From an uncultured Planctomycetota bacterium (GTDB taxonomy: Bacteria > Planctomycetota > Brocadiia > CAIUPP01): 64,000 bases of DNA. Positions within the stretch are counted from its first letter, which is position 1, and each line of letters begins with the position of its first letter. The notes under the pieces were generated by a model, which did no database searches, had not been told where the DNA came from, and was given only the letters and a program-made list of their open reading frames with translations. Location: NCBI GenBank assembly GCA_903901045.1, contig CAIUPP010000063.1, positions 1-64,000 on the forward strand. Reading direction: 5' to 3'. Shown piece after piece: positions 7,872 through 15,587 of this stretch. The position numbers were made by a program, and so were the translations under genes.

Positions 7872-8936
7872 ATGAACAGCAAAGAACGTGTCCGTGTCGC
7901 GCTGGCGCGCCAGGAGCCCGACCGCGTTCCGGTCAACTACAAGGCCAACCCGGGCATTGACCAGCGGTTGAAGAAGCATTTCGGCCTCGCCGGCGATGAC
8001 CATGAAGGGCTCTGCCGGGCGCTGGGGGTCGACTTCAGGGGCGCCGCCGCACCCTACACCGGGCCTGTTCTTCACAAGGAGATCCCCGGCCGCCGCATCG
8101 ACGCGTGGGGAGTGCGCACTCGGTGGGTCGAGCACGAATCGGGCGGGTACTGGGACTATTGCGATTTTCCGTTGCGCGACGCGACGATGGAGCAGGTGGA
8201 AGCATGGCCGATGCCCTCGCCGGAGGACCTCGATTACGCCGCCTTTGCGCGCCGATGCGGAGAACTCCGGGAGCATGCCGTTGTCCTCGGCGGTCCTGGC
8301 ATCGGTGACATCATCAACAGCATCGGCATGCTGCGCACCATGGATCAAGTGCTCGTGGACCTGGTCAGCGACGACCCCGTCGGACTGCGTCTCATCGACC
8401 GGAAGTTGAACACCCAGGTCGAAATCATCCGGCGTTCGCTGGAATCTGCCAAAGGCCTGGTGGACGTGCTTTGGATCGGTGAGGATCTCGGCACCCAGCG
8501 CGGGCCGACCATCAGCCTGGAGTTGTTCCGCAGGCACATCCGTCCCCGGCACCAGAAATTCGTGGACCTCGGCAAGGCGTATGGCGTTCCGGTGGCCATC
8601 CACTCCTGCGGCTCCAGCAGTTGGGCCTTCGACGACTTCGCGGAGATGGGCATCCGCGTCGTGGATACGCTGCAACCTGAAGCCACGGACATGGCACCGG
8701 CGTACTTGAAGAAGCGCTATGGTGGGAGACTGGCCTTTCACGGTATGATCTCGACGGCCGGGCCGGTGGCCGCCGGGTCGGTGGAGGACGTGATTCGGAC
8801 GGCGCGCGAGACGCTGGAGACCATGATGCCCGGCGGGGGCTACTGCTTCGCGCCGACGCACGCGTTGCAGGACAACTCTCCCACGGAGAACGTGGTCGCC
8901 ATGTACCAGACGGCGGAACGGCACGGACGCTACTGA
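7872..8936 (+). CDS. UroD-fold methyltransferase-like protein with zinc ligands
   Basis: This 354-residue UroD-fold protein opens with the classic MNSKERVRVALARQEPDRVP. Of the three family members in this window it is the only one keeping the MtaA/MtbA-type zinc ligands: His-x-Cys in VAIHSCGSSS (~240) and a cysteine in GGGYCFAPTHALQ (~330), followed by the family's NVVAMY helix. In characterised relatives these ligands activate a thiol for methyl transfer from a corrinoid. No corrinoid-binding protein or methanol:corrinoid methyltransferase is visible nearby, so the methyl donor is unknown. Methanol or O-methyl groups released from methyl-esterified or O-methylated glycans are possible. It lies 15 nt after the GH106-like gene and is probably co-transcribed. 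Confidence 0.75.
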   Translation: MNSKERVRVALARQEPDRVPVNYKANPGIDQRLKKHFGLAGDDHEGLCRALGVDFRGAAAPYTGPVLHKEIPGRRIDAWGVRTRWVEHESGGYWDYCDFPLRDATMEQVEAWPMPSPEDLDYAAFARRCGELREHAVVLGGPGIGDIINSIGMLRTMDQVLVDLVSDDPVGLRLIDRKLNTQVEIIRRSLESAKGLVDVLWIGEDLGTQRGPTISLELFRRHIRPRHQKFVDLGKAYGVPVAIHSCGSSSWAFDDFAEMGIRVVDTLQPEATDMAPAYLKKRYGGRLAFHGMISTAGPVAAGSVEDVIRTARETLETMMPGGGYCFAPTHALQDNSPTENVVAMYQTAERHGRY

Positions 8937-9112
8937 GATGCGAAGCGCAGGCGCAGCCGGGGTTGATGCAGGCCATGGCGCGCCGTGGATTATCGATAGG
9001 AGGCGCTTGAGGTGAGTTGGAGCGAGGCGTTGAATCGCAAGCTGTTCCCGACGCGCGCGGAGGCGGAGCTCCTGGAAGTTCTTCGCCGGGCGCTCCCGAA
9101 GTTCCGCGCGCC

Positions 9113-9421
9113 ATGGAACTTATAGGACAGAACTACTCGCGCCCCATGGCTCTCGGCGATCTGTCAAGGCGCGTCAGCGTCAGTCCAAGCAAGCTCGGCC
9201 ATGCATTCAAGGAGCGGATGGGCATCTCCCCCATCGAATACCTCATCAACGTGCGCTTGTCCAAAGCCGTTTCATTGATGGAGAGCAACGGCTCCATGAA
9301 GTTGGCGGCTGTGGCGCGGAGTTGCGGCTTCTCCGATCCCCGCTACTTCGCCCGGGCTTTCCGCAAGCGGTTCCATTGCACACCCAGCGAGTATGCCCCG
9401 CACGCGGCGCGTGCAGAATAG
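9113..9421 (+). CDS. AraC-family HTH domain, probably a truncated regulator
   Basis: From ATG 9113 this encodes about 102 residues covering only the two helix-turn-helix motifs of an AraC/XylS regulator: MALGDLSRRVSVSPSKLGHA, GISPIEYLINVRLSKA, then KLAAVARSCGFSDPRYFARA and FRKRFHCTPSEY. Full-length relatives carry about 150-200 residues of sensor domain first. Just upstream, a different frame (9012-9125, GTG start after GGAGG) reads LLEVLRRALPKFRAP. This is very like the linker that normally precedes the HTH, so a frameshift near 9100 may have split a longer gene. It is either a decayed regulator or a stand-alone DNA-binding protein. It ends facing the convergent esterase operon. Confidence 0.6.
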   Translation: MELIGQNYSRPMALGDLSRRVSVSPSKLGHAFKERMGISPIEYLINVRLSKAVSLMESNGSMKLAAVARSCGFSDPRYFARAFRKRFHCTPSEYAPHAARAE

Positions 9422-9534
9422 TCCACTCCCCCGGCAACGTAAAGCCTCTCCCGGCTCCGCCCGACCTTCTAGAACGTCGGCATTACGTTCATGTGCCGGC
9501 GCATGTCAATTTCTGTCTGTCCAGCTCTCGCGGG

Positions 9535-10596
9535 CTAGGAAGCCGGGCCGTCCAGGTGCCTGGTGAAGAAGGGGACGGACTTGTTCCCCGCCCACCCGTG
9601 CTCACCCGGGTGCAAATCCAGCTCCAGCCGCTCCGGGTGGCCTGCGGCCTGGTAGATGGGGCGGAGTTTGCGATAGCACGCCATCGAACTGTCGAGTGTG
9701 AAGCAGGTGTCATGGACGCCGATATCAATGAGGAGCGGCCGCGGCGCAAGCAGCCCCTGCAAGTCGGGCAGGTCCACCAGTGCAAAGAGCCCCGGGGCCA
9801 CTTGCATGCCGCAGTAGTTGATATCGCGGATGCCGAAACAAGCCCACAAGTCGCTGTAGCAGATGATCTCGGTCGCCTTGAACCGCTCGTCGCACAGGGA
9901 CATCCAAAGCGCCATCACGCCGCCGCCGCTAAGCCCCATCACCCCAAGACGATCGGCGTCCACCTCGGGGAAAGTGCACGCGAAGTCCGTCGCGGCCTTG
10001 CCGTGGCTGACGTTGATCGCCAGCGGGGTCGTGCCGAGCATTGTGGCGTGAAGGTAATAGAGGTTGCACCAGTCGCGGCTGCCGTTTGTGTTGAGCCAAT
10101 TCGGCTTGCCGTTGTCGTTGCGCTCTCCGAACCCGATCCAGTCAATGGCAAAGGTTATGAATCCCTTCTGGGCCATGACGTGGCCGTAGTTGTACCCATG
10201 GGCGCGGATCGTCTCGCGCAGGGCGTCGGAACTGTCATTGCCCATCACCGGCTCTTTCCCGTAAGGGCCGTGACCGTGGCAGCAGAGCAGGGCGGGGCGC
10301 TTCTCCCCCTTCGTCAATCCTTTCGGTTTATTGATCAGGAAACCGGCGGAGATATGGCGCCCCACCTCGATGAGCCAGCGTTGCTTGATCAGCCCGTCGT
10401 GCTCCCATTCGGCGACCTGGACAGGGGCCGGCGGCACGCGTTCCGGGAAGCGGCCGAGCGTGGCCAGCGCCTTCGGGAGCGTCTGACGTTTCCAGCGGCT
10501 GAACTGCGCGCGGGTCTTGCCCTGAAAGGCATGGCTCGGCCGGTGCCCTGCGGCCAGTTTGAGGAACATCTCCTGAGGGCTAAAATTGCGACGCAT
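9535..10596 (-). CDS. alpha/beta-hydrolase, acetyl xylan esterase-like
   Basis: This protein of about 353 residues belongs to the dienelactone hydrolase/acetyl xylan esterase group of alpha/beta-hydrolases. The nucleophile elbow is GLSGGGVMA (serine near residue 215), the likely acid is in DIGVHDTCF (~295) and the likely histidine is in HPGEHGWAG (~335). An oxyanion/strand block CCHGHGPYGKE precedes them. Such enzymes remove acetyl or other ester groups from sugars. I chose ATG 10596, seven nt after a GGAG site; an upstream in-frame extension is less likely. There is no signal peptide, so it probably deacetylates imported oligosaccharides. It is the last of three minus-strand genes, 32 nt after a paralogous esterase. 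Confidence 0.75.
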   Translation of the reverse strand: MRRNFSPQEMFLKLAAGHRPSHAFQGKTRAQFSRWKRQTLPKALATLGRFPERVPPAPVQVAEWEHDGLIKQRWLIEVGRHISAGFLINKPKGLTKGEKRPALLCCHGHGPYGKEPVMGNDSSDALRETIRAHGYNYGHVMAQKGFITFAIDWIGFGERNDNGKPNWLNTNGSRDWCNLYYLHATMLGTTPLAINVSHGKAATDFACTFPEVDADRLGVMGLSGGGVMALWMSLCDERFKATEIICYSDLWACFGIRDINYCGMQVAPGLFALVDLPDLQGLLAPRPLLIDIGVHDTCFTLDSSMACYRKLRPIYQAAGHPERLELDLHPGEHGWAGNKSVPFFTRHLDGPAS

Positions 10597-10628
10597 AGTG
10601 TCACTCCATCGGATTGAATGGGACCTTC

Positions 10629-11750
10629 TCACAGCCATTTCTGGAAGAACTCGAATATCCTGTTTCCTTTGAACGCGTGTGCTCCCTCAAATTCCTCCAC
10701 CCCCAACCGGTCTCCGGCGCCCGCTATTTCGTACAGTTTCCTCAGCTTTCGATACGACGCCCGGCTGCCTTCAATGGGGAAGATCGGGTCGTGGGCGCCG
10801 AACTCGAGGAAGAGCGGACGCGGGGAAATGAGCCCGGCAACTTCTGCGTGGTCGCCGTACCAGAGCAGGTTGGGGATTATCTGCGAACCGCAAATCTGCC
10901 CCTTCATCATAGGGAACACCTTCCACGAGTTGAAGTACCCGCTCACTCCGGCCACCTTGATCCTCTTGTCATAAGCGGCGCTGAACAGCGTCGTCGTCCC
11001 GCCTTGCGACAAACCGACGCAGCCGATTCGCCCCTGGTCCACCTCTTTCATGCTCTGCAGGAGGCTGATCCCTCTGCCGATGTCAAAGATATGCAAGGAC
11101 AGCATGTTGTACCCCAGCAGCATGCCGAGGTCAAAGTTGATGTCGCACCAATGGTCGCCTTCCAGTATCTCGACATGTCCGTAGGCCTCCTTCGTATCGT
11201 CTACGCGCTCGCCGAAGCACCGGAGGTCCGGCGCCAGAGTTATGTATCCCCGTAAGGCGAATTGCTCCGCATAATTGTAGTTATAGTTCGCGAGATGTTT
11301 CTTCTCCCAATCAGCATGCGCGATTCCGGAAGGGTCGGCTTTGCCGCGTCCATGCCCGTGGGGGCAGATCACGGCTGGAGTCGCGCGGTCAGCGCCCCTG
11401 GGAATGAAAAGGTACGCCGGAATCCGGGAATGTTCGTCGGCGGTGTAGTGAATCTTCCGTCTGACGTACCTTTCCGTTTCGGTTTCTTCCACAACCTTCA
11501 CGTCGAGCGCAAGATTTCCCGGCGGCATCCTGCCGACGCATTGCAGGAACCTGGCCCGGAAGGCGCGCTTCCATCGCTTGTACTCCTCGAAGGACCCCGC
11601 CTTGAAGGCGAGAGCGGGTTCGTGCTCCTTGTAGCGCGCCCGCCAGTACTCCAGACAAGAGAATTCTTTCGGGACCACTTGTTTGCCGCCTCCAACCCGG
11701 CCTGTTCCGGGCTCCAATGGAAGAGAGGATGCTTCTGCGCCGCTGTTCAC
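10629..11750 (-). CDS. alpha/beta-hydrolase, acetyl xylan esterase-like
   Basis: This 373-residue alpha/beta-hydrolase is of the same subfamily as the gene downstream. It shows the strand IPAYLFIPRG, the block VICPHGHGRGK, the nucleophile elbow GLSQGGTTTL, the acid in GAHDPIFPIEG and a histidine in EGAHAFKG. These positions fit a Ser-Asp-His triad. It starts at GTG 11750 with an AGGGGG site, only 13 nt after the UroD-fold gene, so the two are surely co-transcribed. The paired esterases may remove different esters or act on different positions of a sugar. No signal peptide is visible. Confidence 0.75.
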   Translation of the reverse strand: MNSGAEASSLPLEPGTGRVGGGKQVVPKEFSCLEYWRARYKEHEPALAFKAGSFEEYKRWKRAFRARFLQCVGRMPPGNLALDVKVVEETETERYVRRKIHYTADEHSRIPAYLFIPRGADRATPAVICPHGHGRGKADPSGIAHADWEKKHLANYNYNYAEQFALRGYITLAPDLRCFGERVDDTKEAYGHVEILEGDHWCDINFDLGMLLGYNMLSLHIFDIGRGISLLQSMKEVDQGRIGCVGLSQGGTTTLFSAAYDKRIKVAGVSGYFNSWKVFPMMKGQICGSQIIPNLLWYGDHAEVAGLISPRPLFLEFGAHDPIFPIEGSRASYRKLRKLYEIAGAGDRLGVEEFEGAHAFKGNRIFEFFQKWL

Positions 11751-11763
11751 AGAATAGCGCCCC

Positions 11764-12819
11764 CTATCGTTTGGCGAGCTCTTCGTACACCTCGTTGTAG
11801 TAGAGGCAATTCTCCAGGGGGGTATTGGCAGGAATGTGGTTGCCGACGGCCATGAAGAACCCCGGACATTCCTTGCCGATTCGCATGCACCGTTCCACCT
11901 CAGCGCGGATTTGGCCCCGCGTCCCCGAGAGGAGGATGCGGCAATCGGCGTTTCCGATGAAGCCGTGGGTCCGGCCGTACTTCTTCGCGAATCCTTCCAT
12001 GTCGCAGCAGGGCTCCATCACGAACGTGTGCGCCCCGCACGCGACGAGATCGTCGAAAAACTCCGTATAGTTGCCGTCACTCGTGAAAACGAGGCGCTTC
12101 CCGGCGTCAAGGATGGGCCGCCAGCACCGCTTGTAGGCGGGGAAGACGTACTCGCGGTACCACGCCGGCGAGAAGACCGCCCCGGCAGTCCAGGTTATGT
12201 CGTCGTGACACATCACCGCCGGGACGCTGCTTTCCGCCAGCGCCTCGAAGTGCGGCATGACCCATTTCTCATACCGGCGCGTCAACTCGCCGAACCGATG
12301 GGGGTCCGTGCCCATGGCCAGGAGCAGCATGTCCCAGCCGAAAATCGCTAGCAGCCCGGAAACCAGCGTCGTGTACACCCCGGACATGTTGACCGCGTCG
12401 CTGTAGAACTCGCGCCTGAGGCCGTAGTCTTTTTCGAAGGCGGCGATCTGCGCCTTCTTGTCAATCGGGCCGTACTCCGCGAAGGGGTCAAACGCCAGGA
12501 CCTCTTCGGGATCGGTAAAGGGGCAGCGGATGCCGGTGTCAAAATCGCCCCCTCCCGCCACGTACGTAGCGTGCCCCATGTGGGTGGTGCGGCCCTTCTT
12601 CATGTACTGGTCATTGACAAGAATGGACCAGACGAAGGAGAAGCTCCACGCCTTCAGGAAGGCCTTTTGCGCCGCATCGTTCACCACGGCGGGGCTGTTC
12701 GGGGTCAGGCGGATGCCTGTGACCGCCGACACCAGTTCGGGGTGATCAACATACTCTGTGCGTGGAACCCGGGCCGGCATCTCCATGTTGAGCGCGGCCC
12801 AGCCATCTATGTATCCCAC
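11764..12819 (-). CDS. UroD-fold (uroporphyrinogen decarboxylase family) protein
   Basis: This is a 351-residue UroD-fold protein. Recognisable blocks are FGWDMLLLAMGTDPHRFGEL (~170), PAVMCHDDITWTAGAVFSP (~205), KRLVFTSDGNYTEFFDDLV (~245), EPCCDM and the end ANTPLENCLYYNEVYEELAK. The His-x-Cys zinc motif is replaced by Thr-x-Asp (FTSDG), so methyltransferase activity of the MtaA kind is doubtful. It starts at GTG 12819 behind GGGAGG and is the first gene of the leftward operon with two esterases. It diverges from the LacI regulator and is a likely target of the operator between them. Confidence 0.75.
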   Translation of the reverse strand: MGYIDGWAALNMEMPARVPRTEYVDHPELVSAVTGIRLTPNSPAVVNDAAQKAFLKAWSFSFVWSILVNDQYMKKGRTTHMGHATYVAGGGDFDTGIRCPFTDPEEVLAFDPFAEYGPIDKKAQIAAFEKDYGLRREFYSDAVNMSGVYTTLVSGLLAIFGWDMLLLAMGTDPHRFGELTRRYEKWVMPHFEALAESSVPAVMCHDDITWTAGAVFSPAWYREYVFPAYKRCWRPILDAGKRLVFTSDGNYTEFFDDLVACGAHTFVMEPCCDMEGFAKKYGRTHGFIGNADCRILLSGTRGQIRAEVERCMRIGKECPGFFMAVGNHIPANTPLENCLYYNEVYEELAKR

Positions 12820-12868
12820 TTCTGCGCACCTCCCAAACAGCCGCTTTTCAGAAAATCTTGGCTACACC

Positions 12869-12897
12869 TTGACACGGCGCGATTTACACGATAGAAT
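12869..12897 (+). promoter_or_regulatory. consensus sigma70 promoter of the LacI gene
   Basis: TTGACA (12869-12874) and TAGAAT (12892-12897) are separated by exactly 17 nt, an almost ideal sigma70 promoter. Transcription would begin near 12904, inside the operator listed next. Confidence 0.75.
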
Positions 12898-12903
12898 TCC
12901 TGC

Positions 12904-12925
12904 AACCGGTTCCGGGAGCGCTCCC
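12904..12925. promoter_or_regulatory. LacI-type operator palindrome
   Basis: GGGAGCGCTCCC (12914-12925) is a perfect 12-bp palindrome with the central CG pair typical of LacI-family operators, and resembles the CebR-type site. It is directly preceded by an 8-bp palindrome AACCGGTT (12904-12911). The position just after the -10 box of the LacI gene, and upstream of the divergent UroD/esterase operon, suits autoregulation plus control of both directions. Confidence 0.7.
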
Positions 12926-12951
12926 ACTCAGTCAGGGACGGAGTCTAACAT

Positions 12952-13971
12952 ATGCGACCAGCCCACGCAACCCTTGAGAAAATCGCGGAGATATCCGGGC
13001 TTTCCCGCTCCACCGTGTCGCGCGCGCTGGCACGGCATCCTGATGTCAGTGAGGAGACAAGGGAGATAATCAAGGAAGTCGCCAAGTCCATCGGCTACCA
13101 GCCCGATTGGGCTGCCCAGTCACTCGCCAGGGGGCGATCCAACCTTGTGGCGATGGTTCTCCCCGGCACAGGCGAAATGTGGACGAGCGAACTTGCCGTC
13201 ACGGCCGCGAAAGTCATTTATGCCGATCACTATCTGCCGGTCTCCTTCCCCACCAACGGGCATGTGGAGTGGGAGACCTCTCTGCTGGAAGTGGTGAAGT
13301 CCCAGCGCCCGGCGGGAGTCCTCTGGCTTCCCTGCCTGCAATCCCAGGTCCCGGAGACCGTCAACGCGTTCGCCTCCCGCAAGATTCCTCTCATTGTCGT
13401 GGACCGGCATGACGCGGGCTGTCCGGCCACCTTCGTTTATACGGACGACCGGAACGGCATCGGTTCAGCCGTCAGGCACGTGGTCGAGCAAGGGCACCGG
13501 CGGATCGCACTGATCGTAGGGCCGATGAGCGGGACCATGCGCTTGCGAAAGGAAAGTTTCCTGGAGGCCATTGCGAACGCCCATATTGCCCCGCAGGATA
13601 CAACGATCGTCGAAGCGCCGCTGAAGTCTTCCGAACCGTGCTACCAGCGCTGTTACGATGTCGCACGCGAGATGCTGGGCAGGAAAGACCGCCCCACCGC
13701 GATTCTGACCTGTATGGACGAGCAGGCATGGGGGTGCCTGGAAGCCGCGCGCGACATGGGCATTGCGGTTCCGCAGGAACTGCGGATCATCGGCTACGGC
13801 AATTACATCCCTGCCCATTTCACCCGGTGCCGCCTCAGCACGGTCGTTCAGGACCGCGAAAAGATTGTTGTCGAGGCGATCAACGCGCTGCTGGGTTACA
13901 TGCGGGACGATTACGAGCCGAAATACCGGTCCATTATTGTGCCGACAAGCTTGTTGATCCGGGATACATGA
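12952..13971 (+). CDS. LacI-family transcriptional regulator
   Basis: This 339-residue regulator has a textbook LacI helix-turn-helix at the N-terminus (ATLEKIAEISGLSRSTVSRA), a hinge with SIGYQPDWAAQSLARGRSN, and a periplasmic-binding-protein-like sensor domain with VVDRHDAGCPATFVYTDD, RIALIVGPMSGTMR and PTAILTCMDEQAWGCLEAA. It probably senses a sugar released from the target glycan. A consensus promoter and a perfect operator palindrome lie just upstream, so it should repress itself and the divergent UroD/esterase operon. The pilin-like gene and hydrolases that follow in the same direction are the other likely targets. Confidence 0.92.
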   Translation: MRPAHATLEKIAEISGLSRSTVSRALARHPDVSEETREIIKEVAKSIGYQPDWAAQSLARGRSNLVAMVLPGTGEMWTSELAVTAAKVIYADHYLPVSFPTNGHVEWETSLLEVVKSQRPAGVLWLPCLQSQVPETVNAFASRKIPLIVVDRHDAGCPATFVYTDDRNGIGSAVRHVVEQGHRRIALIVGPMSGTMRLRKESFLEAIANAHIAPQDTTIVEAPLKSSEPCYQRCYDVAREMLGRKDRPTAILTCMDEQAWGCLEAARDMGIAVPQELRIIGYGNYIPAHFTRCRLSTVVQDREKIVVEAINALLGYMRDDYEPKYRSIIVPTSLLIRDT

Positions 13972-14127
13972 GACGATTCCACACAGGCGTGGCTGCCCCG
14001 AGCGCGACAGCCGCCGGCAACTCGTGAAAGGAGGGTAATGACGACTTCCCGGGATCGCATATCCGTCGCATGACTGCAGAATTGTGAGGAGAGGAGTTGT
14101 CACGGCCACTATTTGGAGGGCAGAGAG

Positions 14128-15516
14128 ATGCGTACGATGCGAAACGCGCTGACAGGCGTATTTGCCCCGTTCTTCACGCTGATTGAGCTGCTAGTCGTCA
14201 TCGCTATCATAGCCATTCTGGCCGGAATGCTGCTGCCGGCGCTGGCGGCGGCGAGAGAGAAGGCGCGGCGCACCGCGTGTCTCAACAACCTGAGCCAGTT
14301 CAGCCGGGCGTTGGAGAGTTACTGCAGCGACTACGGCGGGTACTTCCCGAACTGGGCGGCGTGGGGCAAGCGCGTGGGATATCATGCGCGCGCCAACGGT
14401 GCGCAGGAAGACTTGGGCATTGTGAAGGATGCTCGTACCGGCCAGGAAGTGGACACTTTCACAGGGGAGGGGCTCGCCTCCCCGGACTACAGCAAGTACT
14501 ATAACCCCGTGATCAACTTCCGCACCATCTTTGCCGGGTACAACCCCGCCGTGGGGCTGAATGCGAACCCGAATCCCGGCACGACTCCCACCATGAATGC
14601 CGTGGGCCTGGGTTACCTGGCCTCCTGCGGCTACCTCGGCGGTATGGGCAGCTACTTCTGCCCGAGCGCATCAGGCATGCCGACGGACGCCCTCATGTTC
14701 GACGCAACCCATTCGGCCGTGGCAGCCAATTCCCTTGCTGACGTGAAGCGCGCCGGCGGCATGGATCCGGACAAGATCATCCGCGGCAATTACGGCTGGC
14801 TCGGCAACTGGTGCACCGAAAGCGGGGACGTCCTTTCCAAGGTCGTCATCTCGTCATATAACTACAGGCTGTTGCCCACCTACTTGTTCCCGGATGATTC
14901 TCTCGGGGGAGACTGCGATGCCGCCAACGCTAATAATGATGCCGCCCTCTGGAACTTGACCTACGCGGCGCTGCTCGTGCGGCCGCGGAACATCGAGCTG
15001 GCCGGCGCGCCGGTATTCAAGACCCAGAAGCAGTTGGGTGCCCGCGCCGTGGTCTCGGACACTTGGAGCAAGAACCTCGCGCTGGGCTCCTCCATGACGG
15101 GCGCGCTGCCGGAACAAGCCGGACTTGGCTTTTACGGCCATCGCGACGGATACAACGTTCTGTACGGCGACTGGAGCGCCAAATGGTATGGCGATCCCCA
15201 GGCCCGAATCATGTGGTGGCGGCCCATCGGCATCGGCAACAGTTACTCCACCGTTGCTGGCTTGTGGTATGACAACTGCCGTTACGGAATGACCGCTAAC
15301 TTCGTGTCGGACTACTGGCTGCCCTTGCAGGCTGCCGGGCAGGCATGGGGGACACTCCCTGCCAGCGCGGGTGGCTCGGGGAGCAACTATCAGGCGCCGC
15401 TGGCGCGCGCAGGTGCGACGCCGGTTGGCGTCCCCCCGATTGGTGCGGTGGGCATTTGGCACCTCTTCGATACGGCCGCCACGATTGACGTGGGCACGGA
15501 GAAGGACTCCTACTAA
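14128..15516 (+). CDS. prepilin-like protein with H-X9-DW signature
   Basis: This protein of about 462 residues begins with a short basic leader and the type IV prepilin cleavage/methylation signature [16 protein letters not shown], followed by [21 protein letters not shown] prepilin peptidase would cleave before the phenylalanine, and the helix would anchor the protein in the inner membrane or assemble it. The long remainder is a large exported domain that ends with [12 protein letters not shown], a variant of the H-X9-DG motif in which the final glycine is tryptophan. I chose ATG 14128, seven nt after GGAGGG; an upstream TTG is less likely. It sits between the LacI gene and secreted LamG proteins, with a strong terminator-like hairpin after it. 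Its role is unknown; surface glycan capture or a secretion pseudopilin are options. Confidence 0.85.
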   Translation: MRTMRNALTGVFAPFFTLIELLVVIAIIAILAGMLLPALAAAREKARRTACLNNLSQFSRALESYCSDYGGYFPNWAAWGKRVGYHARANGAQEDLGIVKDARTGQEVDTFTGEGLASPDYSKYYNPVINFRTIFAGYNPAVGLNANPNPGTTPTMNAVGLGYLASCGYLGGMGSYFCPSASGMPTDALMFDATHSAVAANSLADVKRAGGMDPDKIIRGNYGWLGNWCTESGDVLSKVVISSYNYRLLPTYLFPDDSLGGDCDAANANNDAALWNLTYAALLVRPRNIELAGAPVFKTQKQLGARAVVSDTWSKNLALGSSMTGALPEQAGLGFYGHRDGYNVLYGDWSAKWYGDPQARIMWWRPIGIGNSYSTVAGLWYDNCRYGMTANFVSDYWLPLQAAGQAWGTLPASAGGSGSNYQAPLARAGATPVGVPPIGAVGIWHLFDTAATIDVGTEKDSY

Positions 15517-15536
15517 CATCCACGCGGAGAAAAGCA

Positions 15537-15569
15537 GGGGGGGCCGGAGGGGCGGCCCCCCCCTTTTTT
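15537..15569 (+). terminator. GC-rich hairpin with T-run, terminator or attenuator
   Basis: A 9-bp stem GGGGGGGCC/GGCCCCCCC is followed directly by six T residues. It matches an intrinsic terminator and lies 21 nt after the pilin-like gene and 19 nt before the next start codon. Since the next gene has no visible promoter of its own, partial read-through could set a high pilin-to-hydrolase expression ratio. Confidence 0.75.
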
Positions 15570-15587
15570 GTCTGGAGGGCTCTTTCC

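Noticed and set aside
5898-8924. A 1008-codon open frame on the minus strand opposite the GH106-like and UroD-fold genes
   Set aside because: It lies antisense to three recognisable genes, has low-complexity Arg/Pro/His-rich sequence, matches no family and is an effect of high GC content.
14038-14073. An 11-codon frame after AAAGGAGG upstream of the pilin-like gene, as a leader peptide
   Set aside because: Spacing is too short, no regulatory codon run or attenuator structure follows, and chance is likely.
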